DNA from: Tetracentron sinense
Lineage: Eukaryota; Streptophyta; Magnoliopsida; Trochodendrales; Trochodendraceae
DNA: 64,000 nucleotides
Direction: 5' to 3'
Assembly (NCBI GenBank): GCA_015143295.1
Contig: CM026574.1
Coordinates: 16,370,938-16,434,937 of the forward strand
In this document: in pieces, positions 1 to 11,873 of the stretch
Position numbering within the stretch: position 1 is the stretch's first letter
Layout of the letters: each line of letters opens with the position of its first letter
The notes under the pieces: generated by a model
Told to the model about the DNA's origin: nothing
The model's database searches: none
The model's input: only the letters and a program-made list of their open reading frames with translations
Made by a program: the position numbers and the translations under genes

Positions 1-695
1 CTGGTATTACTTCTTCCTTGTTTGATTTTCTAATTTATATATCTTTGATTTGATTGATGAGCTTTAGTTGCCTAGATTGAGTTTCTTAGGGCTTGATTTG
101 TGGCAGCGAGCTTTCGTTAGATGACTTTTGAAGCTCTGATGAAGACGTTGGAGGTTTTTTGTTGGAGATATATGAGTGTGTTTTTTAGATGTTAATGGAA
201 ATGTCACTAGTTTCATTTTTGCGGTTGTGTTTGATTTCGTTGATTCGGTGAAGATCCGGAGCTCTGTTTTTTCATGATTGGAATCTAGGGTTTTCTTTTT
301 TTCTTTTATAGTGCAATTGAATTTGATTTCTCTATACTTTGAGCTTGTAGATTTTATCTCCATTTTTTAGCTCCAAAATATTTGAACTATATTAATCTAT
401 GCATTTCAAATTGTGTTTTTATTTATTTCCATTTTATTTCTGCTACTTTTCAAGCTGTGACACCTCATATTCTATTGTTTACTTTTTTTTTTCAATCAAG
501 ATATAAGTTTTCCATCTGAAAGTGAACCCAACGTCATGCCATAAGCAAGGGTGGAGCCAGGATTGTTTTGAAGGGGTCGAGGGGGGTGGGGCACACAATG
601 GTTGACTGAAAATGTTAGTAACTGTTGATGGATTTGTGAAGAATGATTAGTCGGGTACGAAATATTGTAGGTCTAGGGATAGGGATTCCTGGGCT

Positions 696-1033
696 CAATG
701 TTACAAATCCCGTTCTCGGGTTTTTATCGGTTGAAGTTTTTCTCAGGAGATTATTAAATATGAAGTTTTTTTTCAGGTATTTCTCACCTAAATCTCTGTA
801 ATGATTAAAATAATAATTAAATTACAAAAAATAGTAATAAATATCATCAATTTATAAATTCATCAAACCAGTAATATTGGGTATTTTTCGTGATATTTTT
901 AAGATCTCGGGATATTTACGTGATAACAAGAAAAAACTGTTTTTCTCATGAGACTTTTAAAATACCACGATGAAAATGGAGTTTTAAACTTTAAATGTTT
1001 TTCACGGTATTTCTTGGGAGATTTGTAACAATG
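696..1033. mobile_element. hAT-type MITE in HIT4 intron
   Basis: The ends are inverted: CAATGTTACAAATC at 696-709 and GATTTGTAACAATG at 1020-1033. Between them lies non-coding AT-rich sequence with repeated 'ctcgggatatt'/'tttctcggg' words. CA(A/T)TG ends and 338 bp length fit a non-autonomous hAT element. The flanks (CTGGGCT left, TTGGGGC right) are only roughly alike, so the 8-bp duplication is not certain. Confidence 0.5.
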
Positions 1034-1130
1034 TTGGGGCATAGCCCTCAAATTATTTTTTTTGTCAACTAATTTTGTGGCTCATCTTGTCCATACGTTT
1101 CGTACATATCCGACAGGAGTTTTTCTCCTT

Positions 1131-1545
1131 GTTTATGGGGGGCCAACTATCCACTTGTCCCATGGGTATGCCCTCTTAAATAATTAAATAACATAGTATA
1201 AAAGATTTTTTTTTTTAAGTTCAAGGAGCAATTGCTCCCCTTGCCCCATGGCTATGTTCTATTAAACAATATAGTATATATATATATATATTCAAAAGTT
1301 TAGGGTGCAGTTGCTTCCTTGTCCCATGACTATGCCATGTTAAATAATTAAATAACATAGTACAAAAGGTACTGCCTCCATGCTCTATGACTATACCCTA
1401 TTAAACTCTAGTTTTTTAGGTTTAGGGGGCAGTTGGCCCATGCCCTATGGCAATGTCTTATTAAACTATAATTTTCTTTAAGAAAAAAAATTCGGGGGAA
1501 ACACATGCCCCCTTTGCCCATGGCTGTGGAGCACGTCCCCCCCAC
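1131..1545. repeat. Degenerate tandem repeat with CCCATGGCTATG core
   Basis: Five or six diverged units of about 70-90 bp each contain a core like TTGCCCCATGGCTATG followed by a 'yyTaTTAAAcaAtA' tract (cores near 1157, 1240, 1320, 1390, 1440 and 1510). The GC-rich border near 1535-1550 (CCCCCCCACCCC) mirrors a G-rich stretch near 576-592. It looks like an old amplified repeat inside the intron; no coding potential is seen. Confidence 0.45.
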
Positions 1546-1668
1546 CCCGGACGGGCCATAAGACTATATTATCATTTAATGGAAGTATTCTTTTTAATGC
1601 ACCAGTCAGTCTTGCTTTGTGGTTGTTTTCGGTTTTATTGATTGAATTGTTGGTTTGTTTTTTTGTAG

Positions 1669-3609
1669 GAAGATTTATGGCAGGCTGCATTCTCCGTTGG
1701 CACAGAGGTTTGGCTGGATTTTTTTCTCTCTCTGATTTAGTTGTAAGTTGAGACATTTGTCCTATTTTTCCCTCTATTACAAATTATGATATTTTTATGG
1801 CAGTGGGATCAATTGGACTCAGTCTATCAGTTCAAATGGAACTTCTCAAATTTAGAAGTGAGTTGTATGACTGTTTATGTCTATTTTTCTGGATGACCTG
1901 CAATTTGATTTTTGTTTTAATTTCACTCCAGAGAACTATGTGGAGAGAAAGTAATGATGTAATAAGCACTAGTTGCACATATAACCATAAAAAACATAAA
2001 TAATAAGAACGCTAAATGCTGAAAAATATATTCAATTTGTGGTCAGAATGCTTTTGAAGAGGGGGGAGAGCTGTACAGGAAGAAAGTCTACCTTTTTGGC
2101 AGTACTGAACGTAAGTGGCTTACATAATTTGGACTCCTTGTTATTTTTGTTGTAGGCTACATTTGCATTTCTTGAACATATTTACAAATTTCTATATTTA
2201 TCATATGTTGTAGAAGAAATTATTATTTTTATATTGCATGTTTCTTTTCTGCAACAATCCTGAGCATTTTTTTCTTCAAAATTCAAATATTACTCATTAG
2301 TGTATTTGTATTTTTGGTTCTTCTTCCTTCATATTGTCTTTCCATTTTTTGCAGCTCAATTGGTCTTTTTCAAGGGTGAGGGAAAAGTAATATGTATCCC
2401 TGTTGTGGTGGCGGTAAGTTATTTAGCTAATGTTGCCTCCATATGCAATTTAAGGCACAAAATATTCTCCTTTACTTAATGTAGGTGGTCTTGAACTCGA
2501 TATATGGAAAAAGAAAAAACGGTGTGCAGATAATTTGATTTCCAATAGTAGTCAATAAATTTGGTTGAAGAAAAGAAGCATAAAAAAAAAACGGGGGCTA
2601 TATAAGTTTTATAAGATTTTGCTTCAATAATTCCAGCTCAAAAAATACGACTGTAATGTATATATGTCTGTATTTCTTTCTTCATCTATATATAGGTGCT
2701 AGTATTGTAGTATTTACTTCTAGAATTTTTTCCCCCTTTGTCTTCCCTTTTTTATTTTGTAGAATAGAGGTGGTAGCATAATTATCAAGACAAAACTGCA
2801 TGATAGTATTATATTAAGTTACTACAATAGTCAGTTATCATGTTAATAAGTAAAATAGAATTTTAAAAATGTAAAACAAAAAATTGTCTTAATACCTAAT
2901 TGGGGACTTCTCTCTCTCTCTCTCTCTGCAACTCTCTTTATTGAACTGTTAATGGAAACGGCAACAGAGACTCTCCTATCTCTTTCTATCCCTGTAGCTC
3001 TCTATCTCCAATGTTGACGACAATGGCGATTGGCGACTCACCTCTCTTTATATGCCACCTTTTTAGCTGGACTGCATGTTGACCTACTGGATGAACCTCT
3101 CCAGATCCATTTCGTTATTATTGGAACACTAGGTAACTTGGAATCATATGCATACCAGCATTAAACTTAGACAGTGTTTCTACATATTGAAAACCAAGCT
3201 AAGACATTTACATATGTATGTGCATTTAGATCATATATGTTTCAGAATTAGAAAAATTAGTCGAGATTATATACTGACCTATTTTTCTCGTATATAAATA
3301 CAAATAAAGCTAAAATTGAGCAGGCGGTGATGGATGTTTATTTATTTCCATCCTATAGAAACTTCTTGTTATATAGAAAAAATGAATCTTGCTGTTTTCT
3401 ACACTTGATTTATTTCCTGCATAACTTTTTTATATGCTTTATCTATGCGCATGCATGTTTTATGCTGTGAGAATTTTTGTATACAAGTTTATACCTATTA
3501 ATAAATGCAAGTCTGGTGTGCAAGCATTTATTTGCAAGCATGCATTTGCCTTTCTTCCTTCATATGTTTGTAGATCTATTCTAGTTCTGTTTTCTTCTTT
3601 GTCCAGCAA

Positions 3610-3646
<37 letters not shown>

Positions 3647-6600
3647 GATGAAGTGTTATGATGGATAATCAAATCCGTTACTTGTTGCATTAGTATCTGA
3701 TTTTTTGTTCTTCATTTATATTTGGTTCTTGTTGAACAGGTTGCATCCCCTTTTCCTCCTTCTGATAAGATTGGTATCAATTCTGTTCAAAGGGAGGCTG
3801 AGGAAATAGTACCAATGAAGCAAATGAAAATGGACTGGGTTCCGTATGTCCCTTTGGAAAATAGGTATATTCTCTCCATGTGGGGGTTTCTGAAGTGATT
3901 TAATGGGATCTTCCTCGGTGGATGCCATTATATAATACATTTTCCTTCAAATAGCTGATGTTAGTATATAATCTTGATTACAATTTGTTTACAGGGACAG
4001 TCAAGTCGATAGATTGAAATCTCAAATTTTTATCTTGAGCTGCACACAAAGGAGGTATCAGTACTTCCTTTGATATTTGGAGTCATTTCATGCTATATTT
4101 GTTCAGTTTTGCAAATTCTGTTCTACTATGGACGAAAACAAATCATTTCAGTTGAAAATTTTGGTGAATGCAAATTATATTGATTCAATCAACTTGGATT
4201 AACTGAATTAAGCCATGATTGCATTTTCCAAATCTGTTTATCCTTGTCACCTTATTTAATTTAATTTTGTTTTATTATCTTATTTTGTTTTTATTTTTTG
4301 GTACTGCCAGCCTAATAAAGGCCTAGGCAATTTCTCTATGGCGTGTCAAGGCCACTATTCAAACCTCAGATTTGGTCTAGCTACAATTGCACCGCATGTA
4401 TTCTTATTAGTGACTTGATAAATAATGTTTATAAAATGTATATAACAGTTTTTTAACACGAACTTATTAAAGTATGATGCCTTCCTTTATAATTTAGATG
4501 CTCATGTTCACTTGGCTCTGTATTTTATGTTTTATCTGGATATCATCATCATCACCGTCATCATCATGTCCAACCTAGGGCTGATTAACCAAACGAAACT
4601 GCTCGCAAACAGCTCAAACTCGGCTTGTTAATAACTCGGTTCAAAGCCTAAACACCCGACTACTCGGCTCAGCCCAACCCGGCTCGCTATCACCCCTATT
4701 CCAAACCTTATCCCAATTATTTTGGGTTGGTTGCATGAATCCCGTTCCTCCATTCCACTTACTTTCTGAAAGCCTCTATGGAAAACTATGCATACTAGGG
4801 AGTTATATGTGAGCTATCTAAATTGTGTTCTATCTGCATTCGTGCTTATACTACATATGGTTCCTCTTGATTGGTCTTTAGAATTACCTTTAGCTTATAC
4901 ATTGGGCAGGCAACTAAATGCATCTTCTATCCTACACCATGTGGACAGATTCTGATTGACGAATAATTACATGTAGGAACCCTACGGTTAACAAATAATG
5001 TTCTAAACATTTTTCTAGAAAGGAAATGTTATAAACATAAAGAACAGTTTTGTTGCAGTCCTTACTCGGGAATAATGTTCATGACAACACCTGTGTTTCT
5101 TGTTGAAGTTGGGCCTAACATGGTCTACTCGCGCAAATTGATTTTGGACCCCACACGTTGTTTATTGATGCCATAAACTGATAACTCTAGCTTCCTGTTT
5201 TTAATAATCTACTATAGTAATTCCATCTGCTGCTAAAAACTTTAACAATACCCGACAGGGTCATTTGCTATTGGGCTTTCTAATTTTTTTCCATTTGCAT
5301 TTGTTGTTATTTACATGAGACAAGTTGTGGATTGGAAATCTTAGTCGTAGTAACCTATGACATCAAGCACAACAAAACATTGAGGTCCTAAATCCTGATG
5401 CTTTACTACCGATCTAAAGAAAAAAGTACATGATGCTTTACCAAACCACAAGCTGTCTCGTAATGGGTTCCCTGGTATCTTGCTTGATTGTAATTTTACT
5501 ACATTATCTTCTTTGTGTATGTGATTGTTTCTGCACCATACTAATATTAAATATCATGGCCTGTATTTATTACAATTTCATCTACATGTCAATGATTTCT
5601 CAGTTATATTTTGAACCATTGCTTCCAATTTAGGATAATTTTAGAAGATTTTTTTTTGGGCTGGGGGATTCTTAAAACTTTTATTTTGTTGATTTATTCT
5701 CTCCTTGGATTTGTTTGTTGTACAGGGCTGCTTTAAGACACCTGAAGTTAGAGCGTATCAAGAAATATGAATATTGTCTACCTTGTGAGTTCTTTAAAAC
5801 ATTTATCTGATTTTTGGGCATTATCAGCGTGCCTTGTCAACTTTGCTCTAACCTCTTATTCAAGGAACTCGGCCAATTTCTTTGTGCTCAGATTCTTCAG
5901 TATCGCTGTGAATTTCAGTTTTCTCCTTTGAGAGCCCCAAAATCACTTCCTTCCTTGGGTCTTGAACATGCATTTTGAAATGTGATGGCTAAGGAAGGTT
6001 TCCTCACACTTTATGGTGTTGTGAGTAGATTATTTTACGTATTCACTACTAGAAACTTTGGAGTTACCTTCTGAACATTTCAGGATGCAAACGGCTGACT
6101 AGGCATCTTCAAGTCCTAGATTTCATCGTATTTTGGATTTGAATGTATACAATTGTAACAATATCAGTTAATTGTTGCTTTTGTTCCTGTAGGCTTTTTG
6201 CATCTGGGTTGATATTTTATCCTTGTTATTTCTTGTCATTTATCAAACGTGTTCCGTGAGAAAATTCTTTTGCCTGATCTTGCATTTCTGAGTTTTTAGC
6301 CAGTGGAAGGTTTCGACTCCTAGAAACTGTGTGGGTGTTCCAATAATTATCTCTATTATTTTCAGTGCATAAGAAATATGAAGAGATTACAATGTAGCCG
6401 ATTTCTTATCTTCCTTTAGTGAGTTTATAAAACGATTTTGTATTTTGCTGCTTTCCTGGACCTCTATAGAGAACCGTAGATGGGGATGCTAGAGGCTGTA
6501 AACACTTGGTCTTTTAATATCCTTAAATTTTATTTGTTTATCTTTAAAATTTAGCTGGTGGAGATGTTCTTCCTAACCTTATCTAACCTACCGAAAAAAT

Positions 6601-9272
6601 TCCTTTTACAAACTATTCGGACACTATTTTGTTCTTTTGACAGATTTCTATCAGCCCTTGAAGGAGGATGAACTTGAGCAGAGTACTGTTGTTCAAATTA
6701 TTTATCCTGCAGAACCAAAACCGGTAAGATAGTGTCAAGACTGTCAGTACCAAAATTAAACAACAACTGTGATATTTTACTCTGATCTTTCTACATGATT
6801 TTTTGTCATGCTTCTGCTACCCCTTTTTTTCTTCTACCTCATATTTCATCTGTATATGGGATTGTAAACTAGTTGTGGAACTAGACCCAAAAGGGGTCAG
6901 TGAGCGGGTTTGCTACACAACTGTTTTATGAACTGAATCTTCTTGTTTCTTAAGTAGATAATGTTCAATTCTGGTCTTTCTTTCATGCAGGTCTTCTGTG
7001 AGTTTGATTGGGAGCTTGACGAACTTGAGGTATGGAACAAAATACTGTATGTGTCTACATAATTGAACCTACCAACCCAGTACCCGATCAGGTCAACTGT
7101 AGGGAAATTTCCTAGACCATCTGACTCTCCTGCATCTTTACAACATGCAAAAGATTGATGTTGAGATTGTTTCTTGCTGTTCATTAGAAGACCTTAAATT
7201 TTTGCAAAATATTTGGTGATTTTTTACTGCAATAATTAGTAAGTTGCAAACATGGAATAACCCAAATGAGGAAAACCAAAACTCAGTGTTTTTAAGGCTT
7301 GGTGTCGGTACCATTTTTGTGCCCTTCGTTGCCTAGTAGACTTCCCTTTCTCTTGTCCTAAATAATGTTTATGTAATCTCCAGGAGTTTACTGATGACCT
7401 AATTAAGGAGGAGGAGTTATCTGAAGATCAGAAGGAAACCTTCAAGGTATTGTTTAATGAAATTTGAAATCATGTAAATTCCTGTCCCTTCCGTGTTTTT
7501 GAACCAACTTTTGAAAGTGTCGTTTTGTTTCTTCAGGATTTTGTCAAGGAGAAGGTTCGAGAAGCAAAAAAAGCTAATCGGGAGGTATTTAGTAGCTCAT
7601 ATTGTATGTAGCAAATATGTTCGACTGGAAGTTCACATTTTGTGCATATTCTAACCTGGGCACTATATTCCCTTTCTTGTAGGCAAGGGAAGCCCGGAAA
7701 AAAACCCTTGAAGAAATGAGCGAGGAAACTAAAGCAGCGTTTGAGAATATGAGGTTTTACAAGTTTTACCCTATGCAAACACCAGAAACACCTGACATAT
7801 CCAATGTGAAGGTAAACTCCTGATCACCACTGCTTTATTTGCTTCTCAGAAGAAATGATGAAATTTGAAAACTAGCTTTTCCCATTGGAACTTGTAGTTG
7901 CTGAAAGCAGCCTTAGTGCAAGATCTTTTTTTTCGAATGCTCATCATTATCGTTTCAAGAAAGATTTAGAACTGTTTTTTCAAAAAGATATCTTCAAGAA
8001 AATAGTAGTTAATAAACAGAAACGTTCCGATTCTTTTATGTCCTTTTCGAGGAACTATCTAGAACCACTTAAAACCGTTTTCTGCAGATTTTAGGACAGT
8101 GACCGAACTTGGATTTGACCAGTTACTGGATCCTCTTAAGTCTTAACAAAATTTTAATATGTTATGTTAAACTGCATTTTAATTTGACAAAGCTACCTGC
8201 CCAAACAGAGAGCTTAAATTTCCATGTTATTCATCCGCTGTGCCCAAAAAGCCTGAAGCATAAATTCAGTGGTTCTTCTTCTGTTTAAACTAGTATTCGC
8301 CCATTGTCCTTCACCATTGGTTCCAAAAATCTGATACCTTGAGTATTTTTCGCCTTGCCTATGCTCGAGTTAAGTAAATGAATTTTTTGGTAGAATTGTC
8401 AATTCAATTTTTGATTACTTTCATGTATTGCTTGTTTTTGTGGATTGGAATTTTGTTTATTTAATATAAAATTTATTCCCTATTTAACTATTTATTATAT
8501 TAACTTTGTTTTTTTAATACCATATTGTCATCCACCAATTTTAAGCATGTGTTTTCCCTCCATTTGAACTGTTCCTCACTTTTTTGGGTTTAGAAGTAAA
8601 TTATTTATTTGCCCACGAATATTTCATCGTCATGTGTATTATTATAGTGGTCTGCTAGCTATTTGAATACTCTAGCTGTGCCAGTAAGTTACATTATTCA
8701 TTATATTTAGCCATCACTCTCTTGCTGTTTACAAAGTGGGAGAACAGAAAGGTAGCATTTGACAGATGTCACTGCTGTTGATATGAAAATACCATTGAGA
8801 TCTCAATCAATTAAGCTTCGTTGATCCATGCATCATTTGTATAACTTGTTTGGCTTAATCGTAAGTAGCTCTAACCCTTGTAACATGCCATTGAATGCAT
8901 TTGTAAATCCTCCTTAATTGTTAGCTTCCTCTGTGGTGTCCTAAAATCAAACCCTTGGCTGAGCTGATCAGGATTCAGGAGATGAACAAGCCCATTATAC
9001 CTCAAAAAGGATTATAATTTCCCCAGTCCTTCTGTTTTCCTGTAGATCAAATATGGAAGTATTATATAATTTGAATGCACTTCGAATGATCAGATGGAGT
9101 CACTTTGTTGATTCTGGAAGAGTACTCTCGCGATTCATCTGATCTATTTTCTTTATTTTTTTTATTAAGGCTTCTACTATACAATATTCTAATGTCCAAG
9201 TATGTTGGTGGTATTGCCTTGCAGGCTCCCTTTATTAATAGGTATTACGGGAAGGCCCACATGGTCCTGTGA
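1669..9272 (+). CDS. HIT4: HIT4-like chromatin/heat-response protein, 3' 13 exons (5' end outside window)
   Basis: Thirteen exons join in frame: 1669-1707, 1804-1857, 2047-2110, 2355-2413, 3740-3864, 3995-4054, 5726-5784, 6644-6723, 6991-7029, 7384-7446, 7537-7584, 7683-7811 and 9225-9272 (TGA). Every intron begins GT and ends AG. They encode 288 residues. I recognise the HIT4 family of land plants from EDLWQAAFSVGTEWDQLD, SPFPPSDKIGINSVQREAEE, KMDWVPYVPLENR, CTQRRAALRHLK, YQPLKEDELEQSTVVQI and the C-terminus PFINRYYGKAHMVL. In Arabidopsis HIT4 is a nuclear protein needed for heat-induced chromocentre decondensation and release of silencing. The middle is acidic and probably helical (EFTDDLIKEEELSEDQKE, then KEKVREAKKANRE). 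The basic N-terminus and start codon must lie left of base 1, since exon 1669 opens in phase 0 after an intron. No frameshift or stop is seen, so the gene looks functional. Introns are long and carry MITEs and (CT)n tracts. Confidence 0.9.
2909..2927. repeat. (CT)n microsatellite
   Basis: Pure TC dinucleotide run inside a HIT4 intron. Confidence 0.9.
3610..3646. repeat. (CT)n microsatellite
   Basis: TC dinucleotide run with a single TT interruption, about 95 bp upstream of the 3740 exon. Open frames across it on both strands come only from the repeat. Confidence 0.9.
4576..4698. mobile_element. Short hAT-like MITE in HIT4 intron
   Basis: Begins TAGGGCTGATTAACC and ends GCGAGC-like sequence plus CACCCCTA; the reverse complement of the end is TAGGGGTGATAGCGAGC. 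The 8-bp flanks GTCCAACC (left) and TTCCAAAC (right) agree at 6 of 8 bases. The interior is rich in 'ctcggct' words. Length 123 bp. Best read as an old non-autonomous hAT element. Confidence 0.5.
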
Positions 9273-10255
9273 TGGGGCTAGTTTGGTGCTTGGTATTGGG
9301 CTCATATAGTTCTATTCACTTCAAGAAATGCTTAGTGGCTTGCTTCAGTTGTCAAAAAGTTGACCAGAAGCTCAAAGATTTGGATTTTTGGGAACAATTA
9401 CAAGGCGACCCACCGGCGACTGATCACATGGTACTGTGATCAGGTTAGGCATTTTCAGGAGAAGGTTCTAGTTTAAAATCATTTAAATGCCCAGGTGCTC
9501 TTTTTCCATCAGATTAAAAGTTTATAGGAGGGAGATGCTTGCATATTTGGAAATGATTTTGAGCTTCGGAAGCTGGAATTCCAGTTGCTTGAGCTTCTCT
9601 CTTAAATTCCTCTTCCAGGTAACCTTCTCTTCATGTAACAATTTTTTTTTTTTTTTTGGGTACTCAAAGCATGAGATAACTCTACAAACATCATTAGATT
9701 GACAAAATAATTATTTGCATTCCTTTCATGATCTTTCTGGCATTAGTAAACATATGGTCTTTTGGGTGGTAAAGATGGTCTATTAATAGGTGGAATTTGT
9801 ACATTATAGTCCACGGTTGGGAACCCACAACCAGAGCTACTGAAGTCCCATCAACATCTCCTAGCTCAGTACACTTCTATATATTTTGATGATTTGAAGC
9901 ATTTGATTTATATGCTTTAATTGAAATAGTAATATATGATGGTGGTCCAGAACAATTTGAGGTCAAAGTGCTTCTAATTTGATCCATTGAGACGGAAAAA
10001 AATCATGAAATTTTCTGAAATTTCAGTAGAGATGAACAAAAAAATTGGAGGGAGAAAGAGGCTTGAGGAAGGGATGAAGGAAATTTCTCTTTGAATAATC
10101 CACTTGTTTTTTTGTTCTCAATTTGGGAGCTTGGGCAATGACAAGGGAAATAGAAAGACCAATGATAACATGATTTTCAAGTTTGAAGTTGAACTAAAAA
10201 CGGCTTATAGAACAGTAGTAAAGTCCTTATGCTCTGCTAAGTGTCTGTGACTAGG
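9273..10255. other. 3' flank of HIT4, no gene seen
   Basis: Holds the HIT4 3' UTR and downstream sequence. A T15 run lies near 9641-9657. The open frame over 9487-9702 has no recognisable content. No repeat structure stands out. Confidence 0.4.
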
Positions 10256-10263
10256 ATCTGGAT

Positions 10264-10358
10264 TAGGGGTGGCAATGCACGAGGTTTGGGCTTCAATTTT
10301 GGTGATTTTTTTTTATAGGCCTGACCTGAAGCCTAAACTTGGCGGATTGCCACCCCTA
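10264..10358. mobile_element. 95-bp hAT-like MITE
   Basis: TAGGGGTGGCAAT at the left and its complement ATTGCCACCCCTA at the right. Including the flanks, ATCTGGAT (10256-10263) and ATCCAGAT (10359-10366), the inverted match is perfect over 21 bp, so the transcript could fold into a hairpin. The flanks agree at 6/8 as a direct duplication. Confidence 0.55.
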
Positions 10359-10366
10359 ATCCAGAT

Positions 10367-10580
10367 ATTGATCCAATTGGAGATCCATCGGATCAGATAC
10401 AAATCTTTATTTTTGGATCATAAATCCAATTATAATTGATCAAGTTTGGATTTCTGGTGATCTGATCCGATTATATATTTATACATGTTTATGATATTTT
10501 TCATAAAAATATTTCTATGCTTAAAAATTAATTATAGAAATTTAATATTAATTGGTATGGATTGAATTTGAATCTTGACT
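10367..10580 (-). mobile_element. Truncated copy of the TAGGGCTGTCAA hAT MITE family
   Basis: The stretch 10505-10556 matches the reverse complement of the middle of the 15361-15800 element (shared 'AATTAATTATAGAAATTTAATATTAATTGG'-like sequence, described here by position only). It also has the family's 'gatccgat' words (10390-10480). One terminus appears lost next to the 95-bp MITE. Confidence 0.45.
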
Positions 10581-10679
10581 TTATTTATTAAACGTGGGTA
10601 TTCCGGTCTAGAATCAGACTAAGACTAATCTCATGTGATGCATAGGGAATCTTCACTCCATACATGTTATATTGAATAG

Positions 10680-10755
10680 AGCCAAGTATTGACCTCGAGA
10701 CCTCCGGGTTTACGGTTCACCTTTGGCCACTGGGCTACACCCCAGGGGTTGTCCC
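10680..10755 (-). mobile_element. SINE-like tRNA-derived fragment
   Basis: On the minus strand the A-box-like TAGCCCAGTGG (10727-10737) precedes a B-box-like GGTCTCGAGGTC (10691-10702), 24 bp apart. Plant SINE heads look like this. No tail or target duplication was found, so it may be a fragment. Confidence 0.45.
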
Positions 10756-11124
10756 TTGCCTTTTATGTTCCTTCATCAAAATCACAAGTGACACATCCTT
10801 CATAACCGAATTAGAAAAGAAAAAGAAAAGCTGATCTTTTCTTTCCAAACTTAAATTCCACCATCTCAAGACTCTTTACATTTGTTAAGATATGCTACAG
10901 CAAATGTTGGGATATTGAAACCAAGCACCAGCTGTCTCCGCTTTTTCTACCAAAGCCATGGATGGAGGATTTCTTTCATTTCCCAATTGCGTCCTGACCA
11001 ATCCACCTGATATAATAGTGTCATTTTCATAGCAATCCACCATATGTACAAGGCAGTGAAACCCGTGTAACTGAAAATAAATAGTGAAACTCAAAATCCC
11101 CGAACAAGTTCTCTCTCGCAAACC

Positions 11125-11315
11125 AACGAGGGATTGGGCTAGTGACCAAGACCCCAAGACCACGCCTCCTGAAGCAGAGGTCTTGAGTTTGAGTCCCATC
11201 CCCTTGTTGGCCACTCTTCGAGATTTACCCTAGCTTTCCTGATTGACAGGTGCTCTAAGAGGTGATTGACAGGTGCTCTAAGAGGCCCAGATGCCCTCGT
11301 TCCAAAAAAAAATAA
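11125..11315 (+). mobile_element. tRNA-derived SINE
   Basis: A-box-like TGGGCTAGTGA (11135-11145) and B-box GAGTTTGAGTCC (11185-11196), then a body ending in GTTCC followed by an A-rich tail (11304-11316). A 23-bp unit containing GATTGACAGGTGCTCTAAGA is tandemly doubled at 11241-11285. Promoter boxes, length and tail fit a plant SINE; flanking duplications were not identified. Confidence 0.6.
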
Positions 11316-11873
11316 AATCTCATTGTTCAGAAGAGCTGGGCAATTGAAATTATTTTTGTTTTGTTTTCATTTCTAAGTCAACATGTCCTCAAACAGCCAT
11401 TTGTCTCCAGTTCCGTTAGATTTTAAAATAGAGTTCAGAGCTACCCAAATCAATATGCTTTATGTAATGGCTCAAATGCACGCCAAATACTCCATATCAT
11501 CCAATTCAATCACCTGTGCTCGCCGTGTTTATGGGCTCAACATGTTCATCGATTGAAAAAAACAAAAAAAAAACAGAGCACATCAGATCATGGCTAGCTT
11601 GCTATGCATTTCATAAATTCAGTAGCACACATTCAGTACAACTGCAACAAATAAAAATGCAAGAGGTGTTCTTCCATCTTATAGTTATAACCATATAATT
11701 ATGCCGGGTAAAAATACAGAGATTCACATCAGAATACACGGTAAATAATTACTTGTGGACCCTAATACCATATGAGCTGTTACAAGCAACAATACATATT
11801 ATAAATAAGCAAACCAAACTCCCAAAATTCACCCGATAAATCTATATTTAAACAGTACTATGAACTCCAGCTT
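11316..11873. other. HIT4-CPR5 intergenic remainder / CPR5 3' flank
   Basis: No coding exon is recognisable. The part nearest 11874 should include the CPR5 3' UTR and polyadenylation region (minus strand). The frame over 11516-11698 is unremarkable. Confidence 0.4.

Larger units (their letters stand above)
1..1668 (+). other. HIT4 intron upstream of first visible exon
   Basis: No exon-like segment is visible before the acceptor TTTTTTGTAG ending at 1668, so this is taken as intron sequence of the HIT4-like gene. It holds a hAT-type MITE (696-1033), degenerate tandem repeats (1131-1545) and T-rich sequence typical of plant introns. Confidence 0.6.

Noticed and set aside
3434-3690. 75- and 76-codon frames on both strands
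   Set aside because: Both run through a (CT)n tract (Ser-Leu on one strand, Arg-Glu on the other) inside a HIT4 intron.
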